A stretch of DNA of 18,739 bases from an uncultured Bacteroidales bacterium (GCA_937901025.1 CALCGR010000100.1:1-18739), one strand, 5' to 3'; shown: positions 7,320 through 14,526, counted from the first letter of the stretch. The notes: generated from the letters alone by a model not told the origin. A program made the numbers and translations.

Positions 7320-8978
7320 ATGCAAAAACTATTATTATTGATCGCCGCCCTGACGCTGAGCGTCGGACTGTGGGCAGAAGAAACATCCAAACAGGACACA
7401 GTTCGTATCTTTAACGACATTCTCATCATTGATGAGGTGTATAATCCAAAGACATGGGAGCAGGTAGGATGGTCGTATAATTCCCATAATGATGAAGAAT
7501 TATATACCTTTATTCGTACTAACACAACCGATAAATTTGGCACGTTCTCATTTGAAAATCATACCATTGACACGGTAGGGAATTACAATATCGTAGAGTT
7601 TATTACTCGTGAAGATACGGTGAATGTCACTTTTATAGAGGGTAAAATGATTGTTGCCGAAATAGGCGATAGCATCGTCTTAGATGGTGAATTTAAGGGA
7701 GACGATGGCAAAGTCTATCTTTTCCATTGCACCCATCTGACCGAAGCCCTTAATGCCGATACCGATATGGATATGGAGCAAGAGTATGAGTGTTATCAAA
7801 TGTTTAGTTATGTGGAGAATGGCTTAGCAACCATTGAGATTGACAATAAGGAAACAACGGTAACTTTGGAACTTTACATTGATCCTCAAGCAACTGATAT
7901 TCCAGCCGGCACGTACCCCTTGTCAACTACTCACGAAGCAGGTACAGCGCATTTATCTACAGGTGTAGAGCGTTTTGACCCCCAACCTTGCTACGCCGGT
8001 ATGATGGATACATTAACAGGTGTGATACGTGATTTCTTCTTCATGACTGAAGGTAGTATCACTATCCGGTATAATGAATACGACAAAATGAATGTGGAAA
8101 TCAATACCAAGAACTCCTATAACCGTTCCTGCCACATGACTGTTACGCATCATCATGTAGAACCGATTGACTCGATTATTATTGAGGAGGATGCAGAATT
8201 TGCGATGGCTGTTGATCCGCTTAGACCACAATTCTATACATGCCAAATCTTTGAGCAAGCAAGGCCATTCGCAATATTCCTCGTTCGGACGAGGGATATT
8301 AGTGGAGACTTCTCAAAAGAGATATGCCTGCCGAGCAGTATGATTCACGCGCGCGATGGGTTCTATCGAAGTATAGTTGACTTTGAGCAATGTACTGTTG
8401 AGCAACAAGGCAAGGATATGCAAATGGAAACGCGATTCATTGCCAATGACTCCATACTATATATCATTCACGCAACCGGATATGAAGATGCTATTATTGG
8501 GGACGCGAAGATAGATTATGAAGGCCAATTTATGGGAGATGAACTATACTTGGAAATGAGAAGGGATACTTGTCGTCTCAATTGTGCGAATCAACAAGGA
8601 GATCACTTGGACTTCGCTTTTGTAGTTACACTTAGTGAAGATAGTACCATCGTTCCTGATACATATACCAACATTATGCAGGGTGGAGAATGGAAATTGG
8701 ACGGTGATCGACTTCCGTCATACATAGATAATTCCTTTGCCTCATGGTATATCCAAAGCGGCATGATGACCGTTAATGAAGATGGTTCCATGTCCTTTGA
8801 GGGACTTAACTCATACGACAAAAAGGTGAAGTTCACCGTCACCGCTAAAAAAACAGACCTACCCTCCTTGCCCTATGAGGGAAAGGAAGGAAAAGGGTCT
8901 TTCAAAGTGATGGAGAATCACACACTTCGTATCATCCGTGACGGCAAACGCTATACGATTATGGGTGTTGAGGAGTAG
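7320..8978 (+). CDS. Unrecognised secreted protein with internal duplication
   Basis: The 552-residue product starts at ATG 7320 because this places a clean signal peptide at the N-terminus (MQKLLLLIAALTLSVGLWA, then EET). An open extension back to 7272 would translate the 7-bp repeats and spoil the signal. The mature protein is acidic, rich in beta-prone Thr/Ile/Val/Tyr stretches, and has few cysteines. Two parts look related: around residue 180 (TVTLELYI, then DIPAGTYPL and later a MTEGSITI strand) and around residue 431 (FAFVVTLSED, then IVPDTYTN and later SGMMTVNEDGSM). This suggests two modules about 250 residues apart. I recognise no enzyme motif. It follows tkt by 59 nt with no visible promoter and precedes the DUF362 lipoprotein by 42 nt. 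Likely periplasmic or surface-exposed; function unknown. Confidence 0.85.
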   Translation: MQKLLLLIAALTLSVGLWAEETSKQDTVRIFNDILIIDEVYNPKTWEQVGWSYNSHNDEELYTFIRTNTTDKFGTFSFENHTIDTVGNYNIVEFITREDTVNVTFIEGKMIVAEIGDSIVLDGEFKGDDGKVYLFHCTHLTEALNADTDMDMEQEYECYQMFSYVENGLATIEIDNKETTVTLELYIDPQATDIPAGTYPLSTTHEAGTAHLSTGVERFDPQPCYAGMMDTLTGVIRDFFFMTEGSITIRYNEYDKMNVEINTKNSYNRSCHMTVTHHHVEPIDSIIIEEDAEFAMAVDPLRPQFYTCQIFEQARPFAIFLVRTRDISGDFSKEICLPSSMIHARDGFYRSIVDFEQCTVEQQGKDMQMETRFIANDSILYIIHATGYEDAIIGDAKIDYEGQFMGDELYLEMRRDTCRLNCANQQGDHLDFAFVVTLSEDSTIVPDTYTNIMQGGEWKLDGDRLPSYIDNSFASWYIQSGMMTVNEDGSMSFEGLNSYDKKVKFTVTAKKTDLPSLPYEGKEGKGSFKVMENHTLRIIRDGKRYTIMGVEE

Positions 8979-9020
8979 GTTTTTACTAGCCTAAAACTAA
9001 CGACAAATCAATTCATCATT

Positions 9021-10406
9021 ATGAGAAAATCTCTGATTTTATTATTGGTTATTACCATATTGTCCGCTTGCGGACATAAGGCAACTTCTGCTCGTCAAAA
9101 CGCTGCGCAGGATGGTTTATCTACCGTTTATATGACTCAGGACATATCTCCTGAAGCCCTATTGCGTATCTTTCATGCCTTAAACGTCACCCCCGAAGGC
9201 AAGGTGGCTGTTAAGATATCTACCGGCGAACCCGGCGGACACCATTATCTGCAACCGTCCCTTATTGCCCCTTTGGTGCAGGAAGTGAACGGCACTATCG
9301 TTGAGTGCAACACGGCTTACCATGGCAAACGGTTTGAGAACGCCGACCACTGGCAGGCCTTCCGCGACCATGGTTTTACAGCCATTGCTCCTTGCGACTT
9401 GATGGACGAAGAGGGGGAGATGCGTCTTCCTGTGCAGGACACGGCTCATCTACGCTATAACATCGTCGGCAATCATCTCGCCAATTATAATTTTATGATT
9501 AACCTTGCCCATTTCAAAGGTCATGCGATGGGCGGTTTCGGTGGTGTACTGAAGAACCAGTCTATCGGTATTGCCTCCCGTGCGGGAAAGGCGTATATCC
9601 ATACTGCCGGTTATACGGAGGATACGGAAATCATGTGGAAACATGTTCTTGACCAAATCGGTTTCTTGGAGTCTATGGCGGCTGCCGCACAGTCTGTTCA
9701 TACGTATTTCGGTAATGGCGAGCGTATTGTTTATATCAATGTGGTCAATAACCTGTCCGTGGATTGTGACTGTGATAGTCACCCGGCTGCTCCTGAGATG
9801 CGCGACATTGGTATCCTTGCTTCGTTAGACCCCGTGGCGTTGGATCAGGCTTGCGTCGATCTGGTGTTCCATTACCCCTCAAAGCATGATGATAATGCCG
9901 ATGCGCTCATTAGACGCATCAATTCGCGTCATGGTATTCGTACCATTGAGCGTGCTGCCGAGATTGGCCTTGGTAGTCGCGAATATAACCTTGTTCATAT
10001 CGATGATGACCTGTTGGCTGTCTTGGACGCTAACGGCTATTCGTGCGTCGTGCGTAATCGCGGGATCACTACTTCTTATACGCAACATGGCGTGCGCGAC
10101 TTGCTGGCTTTGCAGGATGGCGACCGTTTGGAAGGAGCTGTCATGGCGGACAAGACCATTGGTCGTGCAGCGGCGTGGTTGTTAGTGGCCGGTAAGGTAA
10201 GGGAAGTCTATACTCATACCGTTTGCACCCCTGCTCGTGAGATTTTGGAGAATGCCGGCATTGTATTGCACGCCGAAAAGGAAGTGCCTTATATTGTCAA
10301 TAAGCAGGGGGATGGTCAGTGCCCGCTGGATAGCCGTCTGACTGAAGTAACCGACCTCTCGGTAGCACTGGCTACCATTCGGCTTTTCTACACCCAAGCG
10401 CAATAA
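9021..10406 (+). CDS. Lipoprotein with DUF362 and C-terminal DUF1893 domains
   Basis: The 461-residue product begins with a lipoprotein signal, MRKSLILLLVITILSACGHK, with lipobox LSAC (Cys17). Residues about 35-320 match DUF362: VAVKISTGEPGGHH, then NLAHFKGHAMGGFGGVLKN, corresponding to the family K(T/F)HxxxGxxGxLKN segment, and later DPVALDQACVDLV. Residues about 326-461 resemble DUF1893, a cytidine-deaminase-like fold of unknown role. Supporting this are GAVMADKTIGRAAAWLLVAG, then CTPAREILENAGI and VPYIVNKQGDGQCPLD near the end. DUF362 proteins often accompany ferredoxin domains, but no CxxCxxC cluster is seen here. The enzyme activity of neither domain is established. The gene is bounded downstream by a strong terminator hairpin at 10427. 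Confidence 0.85.
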   Translation: MRKSLILLLVITILSACGHKATSARQNAAQDGLSTVYMTQDISPEALLRIFHALNVTPEGKVAVKISTGEPGGHHYLQPSLIAPLVQEVNGTIVECNTAYHGKRFENADHWQAFRDHGFTAIAPCDLMDEEGEMRLPVQDTAHLRYNIVGNHLANYNFMINLAHFKGHAMGGFGGVLKNQSIGIASRAGKAYIHTAGYTEDTEIMWKHVLDQIGFLESMAAAAQSVHTYFGNGERIVYINVVNNLSVDCDCDSHPAAPEMRDIGILASLDPVALDQACVDLVFHYPSKHDDNADALIRRINSRHGIRTIERAAEIGLGSREYNLVHIDDDLLAVLDANGYSCVVRNRGITTSYTQHGVRDLLALQDGDRLEGAVMADKTIGRAAAWLLVAGKVREVYTHTVCTPAREILENAGIVLHAEKEVPYIVNKQGDGQCPLDSRLTEVTDLSVALATIRLFYTQAQ

Positions 10407-10426
10407 TCACTAATCAATTACCTTGG

Positions 10427-10461
10427 AAATGCATTTTTGGTGACAAAAGTGCATTTTTTTT
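10427..10461 (+). terminator. Rho-independent terminator after the DUF362-DUF1893 gene
   Basis: Residues 10427-10439 (AAATGCATTTTTG) pair with 10444-10456 (CAAAAGTGCATTT) in 13 base pairs with one G-T wobble, closed by a GTGA tetraloop and followed by a T-run broken only by GTG. It is also the left end of the dispersed repeat. Confidence 0.8.
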
Positions 10462-10528
10462 GTGTTTTTTTGGAGATACTGCCTAAAGTTGGCAGTTTGT
10501 TGGGGTAATTTTGCAGCGGAATTTGAAA
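10427..10528 (+). repeat. Dispersed intergenic repeat, copy 1
   Basis: About 100 bp made of the terminator hairpin, a T-rich stretch and a 53-bp core (10476-10528) identical to 12438-12490. The core contains the inverted repeat ACTGCC-taaagtt-GGCAGT (10478-10496) and a -7-like box TAATTTTG (10506-10513). No TTTG lies at the right spacing for that box, so it may not be a working promoter. The upstream T-rich parts of the two copies are similar but not identical. Confidence 0.9.
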
Positions 10529-10544
10529 CGATTTGCGTGCAATT

Positions 10545-10560
10545 TGCAAATAAATTTGCA
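10545..10560. promoter_or_regulatory. Palindrome over the -33 element (operator candidate)
   Basis: TGCAAAT-aa-ATTTGCA is a perfect 7-bp inverted repeat whose right arm contains the TTTG of the promoter at 10555. A matching GCAAAT-t-ATTTGC lies just upstream of the restriction-operon promoter at 12653-12665. Confidence 0.5.
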
Positions 10561-10586
10561 CATGTCGCAAAAAAAATGTAACTTTG
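10555..10586 (+). promoter_or_regulatory. Bacteroidetes promoter for the 5'-nucleotidase gene
   Basis: TTTG at 10555-10558, 20 nt, then TAACTTTG at 10579-10586. An inverted repeat follows: CTTTGCAGTC (10582-10591) against GACCGCAAAG (10598-10607), with one mismatch and overlapping the -7 box. Transcription would start about 75 nt before the ATG at 10668. Confidence 0.8.
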
Positions 10587-10667
10587 CAGTCGCATTCGAC
10601 CGCAAAGAGGACATAAAGAAAGTGTATAATGAAGCAACCGCACGGCGGTAGAGAGTAACTTAGGTTT

Positions 10668-12278
10668 ATGAGAAAGTTCAATTTATTCAGACTGGCAGAA
10701 CTTGTTTGTTTTTTGTCATTGACATTGCTTGTAGGTTGTAAGAAGGAAACACCCATTGACGACCCGCAGAAAGAAGATGTGGTAATCATATTTGAGAACG
10801 ATGTCCACGGAGCCATTGATGGCTATCCGCTCTTTGCAGGTTATCGTGATGCAATGAAAGAGCAATACAAGTATGTTGTGACCGTCTCGTGTGGCGATTT
10901 CCTCTCCGGCAGTTCTCATTGCAATTTCGACTCATGCCGCTCGTTGACAGACATATTATCCTCTGTCGGGTATGACTATAACGTCATTGGCAACCACGAG
11001 TTTGACAACTCCGTATCAATGATGCTGAATCGTCTGCAAACTATTGGAGCAAAGACCCTTTGCTGCAACTTCGCTGACCTCCGTACAGGTGAACAGGTTT
11101 TTGACGGTCATGACGTTCAGCAATATGGCAACATACGTGTGGGCTTTGTAGGGGTCACAATGCCCCAAATGATTTCTCTGATTCCTCTCAGCCGTGTCAC
11201 AGACGAATCCGGCAATATCGTATATGATTTTGGCAGTAACAATGTTGAGAAACTTATACAAGCGGAAGTTAATGCCACCATCAGCGAGGGTGCTGATTAT
11301 GTGATTCTTCTCTCGCATGTCGGTGAATGGCTGATGGAAGGAATCATCAAATCCGTGAGTGGCGTAGATGCCATTCTGGACGCTCATGCGCATACAGTAC
11401 AACCGGGGGCATACTTCACGGACGCTGACGGCAAACAGGTGCTTTGGACGTCCACGGGCGCCAATTTTCAGAACATTGGCAAGTTGATTATCAGTACTGA
11501 TGGTAAGATAAGCAGTAGCTTGATTGTCACGGAACAGATAACCGACAGAAGTTCGAAAGTACAGACTGAAGTGGACAAGGCCAATGCAGAATATGATGCT
11601 TTTGCAAACGAGAAGATAGGTGTGGCAGAGGGGAATTTTGTCGTGTGGGACAAGAACAGAATTAACCTTGCAAGGACTCAAGAGTGCGCATTGGGCGATT
11701 TTGTTGCTCAGGCCAGCAGAGCCATGTTGGGTGCCGACATAGGTGTAGCCAATGGTGGTGGTTTGCGTACCGAAATAGAGGCTGGAGACATTACCTTCAA
11801 CACAATCTTTGCCGTACTGCCTTTTCTCAACGAAATGTGCGTGGTTGAAGTTACCGGTCAGTCGTTGCTTGATGCATTGGAGATGTCCTACCGGATGACC
11901 CCTGTGGAAAACGGAGGATTCCTGCAAGTGGCAGGCTTGAAGGTTGAGATTGATACAACCATTGCAACGACAGTTGTGCTTGATGCCAATGGTGTGTTCC
12001 AATGTGTTGCCGGTGAGAGACGCGTGAAAAACGTCATGGTTCAAGATAAGTCAGGGAACTTCACACCACTTGATCCTGCCGGCAGATATACCATAGCAGG
12101 AACGAAATATGTTCTTTTAGAACAAGGAGATGGCTTGGTTTTTGCCGGAGCAACCGAGGTTCCCACCCAACAATCTTATATTGATGTCTATCTCGTGGTT
12201 GACTATATCAAGAATCACCTTCATGGAACAATAGGCAAAGAGCATTTCCAAACTGACGGACGAATCTATTTCAGGTAA
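10668..12278 (+). CDS. 5'-nucleotidase / UshA-like metallophosphoesterase lipoprotein
   Basis: Exported dimetal phosphatase expected to hydrolyse nucleotides, possibly including 2',3'-cyclic forms, outside the inner membrane. The 536-residue product starts with a lipoprotein signal ending LLVGCKKE (lipobox LVGC). The calcineurin-like domain shows ENDVHG (usual NDxHG), SCGDFLSGSS, IGNHEFDNS, LLSHVGEW and DAHAHT (usual GHSHT), covering the metal-binding Asp, Asn and His ligands in order. The C-terminal 5'-nucleotidase domain has LGDFVAQA and GVANGGGLRTEIEAGDIT, the substrate-binding region. It is longer than the catalytic domain alone and close to UshA-type proteins. It has its own promoter and terminator, so it is probably monocistronic. 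Both flanks carry copies of the same intergenic repeat. Exact substrate is not determined. Confidence 0.92.
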   Translation: MRKFNLFRLAELVCFLSLTLLVGCKKETPIDDPQKEDVVIIFENDVHGAIDGYPLFAGYRDAMKEQYKYVVTVSCGDFLSGSSHCNFDSCRSLTDILSSVGYDYNVIGNHEFDNSVSMMLNRLQTIGAKTLCCNFADLRTGEQVFDGHDVQQYGNIRVGFVGVTMPQMISLIPLSRVTDESGNIVYDFGSNNVEKLIQAEVNATISEGADYVILLSHVGEWLMEGIIKSVSGVDAILDAHAHTVQPGAYFTDADGKQVLWTSTGANFQNIGKLIISTDGKISSSLIVTEQITDRSSKVQTEVDKANAEYDAFANEKIGVAEGNFVVWDKNRINLARTQECALGDFVAQASRAMLGADIGVANGGGLRTEIEAGDITFNTIFAVLPFLNEMCVVEVTGQSLLDALEMSYRMTPVENGGFLQVAGLKVEIDTTIATTVVLDANGVFQCVAGERRVKNVMVQDKSGNFTPLDPAGRYTIAGTKYVLLEQGDGLVFAGATEVPTQQSYIDVYLVVDYIKNHLHGTIGKEHFQTDGRIYFR

Positions 12279-12301
12279 TTGCAAACAGAGAAAACTTAAT
12301 A

Positions 12302-12329
12302 TGCATTGTGCATTGTGCCCCGTGCACTG
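12302..12329 (+). repeat. Four tandem 7-bp repeats, partly diverged
   Basis: Units TGCATTG, TGCATTG, TGCCCCG, TGCACTG lie in the 498-bp gap between the 5'-nucleotidase and the restriction operon. The unit is the same as in the array at 7266, and again there are exactly four copies. Confidence 0.8.
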
Positions 12330-12348
12330 AATAAGCCCCAAGCATACC

Positions 12349-12380
12349 CTACTCCTCTACTCCTCTACACCTCTACACCC
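12349..12380 (+). repeat. Four tandem 8-bp repeats
   Basis: Units CTACTCCT, CTACTCCT, CTACACCT, CTACACCC form a C/T-rich array just before the terminator hairpin. No coding or promoter role is visible. Confidence 0.85.
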
Positions 12381-12385
12381 CACAT

Positions 12386-12422
12386 AAAAAAGTGCATTTT
12401 TCATGAAAAAGTGCACTTTTTT
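12386..12422 (+). terminator. Rho-independent terminator-like hairpin after the 5'-nucleotidase gene
   Basis: AAAAAAGTGCA (12386-12396) pairs perfectly with TGCACTTTTTT (12412-12422). Inside it TTTTTC-at-GAAAAA extends the stem past one bulged G at 12411. A T-rich tail follows. It stands at the left end of repeat copy 2, as its counterpart does in copy 1. Confidence 0.75.
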
Positions 12423-12490
12423 TGTGTGTTTTTATACATACTGCCTAAAGTTGGCAGTTTGTTGGGGTAATTTTGCAGCGGAATTTGAAA
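12386..12490 (+). repeat. Dispersed intergenic repeat, copy 2
   Basis: The 53-bp core at 12438-12490 is identical to 10476-10528, including the ACTGCC/GGCAGT inverted repeat and TAATTTTG. The left part keeps the terminator hairpin and the T-rich linker with small changes. It lies on the same strand as copy 1, so the two form direct repeats about 1.96 kb apart. Confidence 0.9.
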
Positions 12491-12521
12491 TCTAGTAATA
12501 AAAACTAGATATAAAACTAGT
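12490..12521. promoter_or_regulatory. CTAG-containing inverted repeats (possible operator)
   Basis: ATCTAGT (12490-12496) and ACTAGAT (12504-12510) form a 7-bp inverted repeat with a 7-nt spacer, and a third palindrome ACTAGT lies at 12516-12521. The three CTAG cores are 12-13 bp apart. They sit between the repeat core and the restriction promoter. The regulatory role is inferred. Confidence 0.4.
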
Positions 12522-12652
12522 ATTATAGTTATCCTTATTTATTGTCTTATTCTTACAACTATGATTGGTAAAAGTTTAGAGATCCCGTTTGGGGAATTTG
12601 AGGGCACAAGTGCCGTTAAATTATCGCAAGAGGCTCAAAATTGCGACAAAAT

Positions 12653-12665
12653 GCAAATTATTTGC
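12653..12665. promoter_or_regulatory. GCAAAT/ATTTGC palindrome upstream of the restriction promoter
   Basis: GCAAAT-t-ATTTGC is a perfect 6-bp inverted repeat ending 7 nt before the -33 element. It matches the palindrome at the 5'-nucleotidase promoter (10545-10560). Confidence 0.4.
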
Positions 12666-12672
12666 CCCGAAA

Positions 12673-12704
12673 CTTGCGTATGTGAGAAAAATTCCGTATC
12701 TTTG
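12673..12704 (+). promoter_or_regulatory. Bacteroidetes promoter for the restriction-modification operon
   Basis: CTTG (TTG core) at 12673-12676, 20 nt, then TATCTTTG at 12697-12704. An inverted repeat CTTTGCGGT (12700-12708) / ACCGCAAGG (12717-12725) covers the -7 box, as at the 5'-nucleotidase promoter. Its position inside the longest open frame argues that translation starts downstream, at 12777. Confidence 0.65.
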
Positions 12705-12776
12705 CGGTCACGAAGTACCGCAAGGGAGTTAGAAACTCTTGAGGAGCAAGAAGATGAAGAACAAAATATTGAGATT

Positions 12777-14525
12777 ATGACTAGAATACAAATGATTGAC
12801 ACCGTCTCTAGAGAATTGTTGACGGAAAATCTAGAAACAGGAGAGTTTAGTTATGTAAAAGCCTTAGGACATCCAATCAGCGGACACTATAAATTAGACA
12901 TCCGCTTTTATGAGCCGGAATCTAAAACGGCTGTTCTTATTGAGACAAAGCAACGATATGTTGAATCTGATAAAGAGCAGTTGTTTGATTATGTAGATTT
13001 AGAAAGGGAACTCAATCCACAGGCCAATATTATTGCGATTTTGGCTAACACGGCTAACGATAGAATGCTTGCATGGAAGGCAAAGGCCGGTCGTGATTTG
13101 GAAATCCTGAATGACACCAAACTAAAATCCATGGAAGAGTATGTCGGCTATTTCAAGGTTAGGCATAATAATGATCCCTCTGCTGTTTTGACAAACACCT
13201 CGCAACTAAATGAACTTTTACATGCTAATGGTATTAAAGAGGATATCCGCAGTCAGTTTGTGGGAACTTGTCTTTTAGCATTAAAGTACGGTTTGGTATA
13301 TCAAGGATTATCTAACGGACAAATTCGGCAAGGAATAACCGACAAACTCCAAGGACTAATGGACGAAGGAGATTATGCTCGTGGTGCAAAGATAACAATA
13401 TTGTGTGATAATATTTTAGGAGATGAAACAGTACTTGCACTCGACAAAGAACATTTCCAAAAAATATTAGACTTTATCAAAACTAAAATCTACACTTATA
13501 TTAATGATGAAAGTTTTGAGGGGCAAGATCTTCTCTCTTATTTCTTTACTACCTTTAATAAGTATGTCAGTCGTGAGGATAAAAACCAAGCCTTTACACC
13601 AAATCATATCACCCACTTTATGACTAAGGTGGGAGGAATAAATAAGAATACCCGTGTTTTAGATCCAACTTGTGGTTCTGGAACATTCCTCGTTCAAGCT
13701 ATGTCGCAAATTCTTAAAGAGTGTGAGACTGAAGCAGAACGAAATAAGGTGAAAAAACAACAAATATATGGCATTGAAACAGCAGAAAAAGTATTTGGTT
13801 TAGCAACAACTAACATGCTCATACATAGCGATGGCAACTCCAATATTGTAAAGGCTTCTTGCTTTGATAAAAAGACATGGATTCAAAATGCTAATATTAA
13901 TTTAGTGTTGATGAATCCTCCTTACAACGCGGTTAGAAATAATGTCGCTTCTCAATTCCCTACTGGCTTAGGAGACAAAAAAGAAGACCCATCTAAGGGA
14001 TTATGCTTTGTTAAGTATATCGCAGATACCGTTAATCAGGGGCGTTTGTTGGCATTACTGCCCATGCAATGTGCAATTGCTACTTCATCTTTACTTGCTG
14101 ATATGAAAAATGACATCTTACAACACCATACTTTGGATGCCGTTTTCTCCTTCCCTCCGGAAATGTTCTATCCTGGTGCAAGTGCTGTGGCTTGTTGTTT
14201 AGTACTTAAGTTAGGACAACCTCATCCACACAATTATAAAACTTTCTTTGGCTATTTTAAAGACGATGGCTTTGAGAAGCGAAAAGGAGTAGGTCGAATA
14301 GATGTCAAAAACAAATGGAATGACATTGAAGCCGAATGGTTAGACCTTTACGAGCACCGATTGGAGAAAGTTGGTAAATCTGTATTAAAAGAAATTACTT
14401 CCGGCGAAGAGGAATGGTGTGCAGAGGCTTACATGGAGACCGACTACAGTACGCTGACAGAACAAGACTTTATCAATAAATTGCGCGACTATGCCGCTTT
14501 TTTAGTTCAAAACGAAAGGATTTAA
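12777..14525 (+). CDS. BcgI-like (type IIB) restriction-modification subunit: PD-(D/E)xK nuclease fused to N6-adenine methyltransferase
   Basis: A 582-residue enzyme expected to both cut and methylate DNA when joined to the specificity subunit encoded next. The N-terminal nuclease domain has a PD-(D/E)xK pattern: D41 in KLDIRFY and E56-T-K58 in VLIETKQ. A helical region leads to the methyltransferase domain, with NQAFTPNHITHFMTK, the AdoMet motif DPTCGSGTF (296-304) and the catalytic NPPY (residues 380-383). The domain order and the partner gene match the A subunit of BcgI. The frame is open upstream to 12561, but a promoter lies in that stretch, so MTRIQMIDTVSRELL at 12777 is preferred. The stop is 1 nt before the next start, so the two are coupled. 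The AT-rich codons differ from the GC-rich block upstream and suggest acquisition. A type IIG or type I-like label is the alternative. Confidence 0.85.
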   Translation: MTRIQMIDTVSRELLTENLETGEFSYVKALGHPISGHYKLDIRFYEPESKTAVLIETKQRYVESDKEQLFDYVDLERELNPQANIIAILANTANDRMLAWKAKAGRDLEILNDTKLKSMEEYVGYFKVRHNNDPSAVLTNTSQLNELLHANGIKEDIRSQFVGTCLLALKYGLVYQGLSNGQIRQGITDKLQGLMDEGDYARGAKITILCDNILGDETVLALDKEHFQKILDFIKTKIYTYINDESFEGQDLLSYFFTTFNKYVSREDKNQAFTPNHITHFMTKVGGINKNTRVLDPTCGSGTFLVQAMSQILKECETEAERNKVKKQQIYGIETAEKVFGLATTNMLIHSDGNSNIVKASCFDKKTWIQNANINLVLMNPPYNAVRNNVASQFPTGLGDKKEDPSKGLCFVKYIADTVNQGRLLALLPMQCAIATSSLLADMKNDILQHHTLDAVFSFPPEMFYPGASAVACCLVLKLGQPHPHNYKTFFGYFKDDGFEKRKGVGRIDVKNKWNDIEAEWLDLYEHRLEKVGKSVLKEITSGEEEWCAEAYMETDYSTLTEQDFINKLRDYAAFLVQNERI

Positions 14526-14526
14526 T

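Noticed and set aside
11016..12044. Open frame (342 codons) antisense to the 5'-nucleotidase
   Set aside because: The sense strand carries all catalytic motifs; the antisense product has no motifs and no promoter.
10427..12490. Composite transposon formed by the two 100-bp repeats
   Set aside because: No transposase or target-site duplication was seen. The repeats are direct and contain terminator and promoter-like parts, so a regulatory or recombination repeat fits better.
12561..12776. Seventy-two extra codons at the N-terminus of the nuclease-methyltransferase
   Set aside because: The stretch contains a good promoter (12673-12704) and an inverted repeat. The extension has low-complexity acidic content and no domain. 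Kept only as an alternative, since it would bring the length closer to BcgI subunit A.
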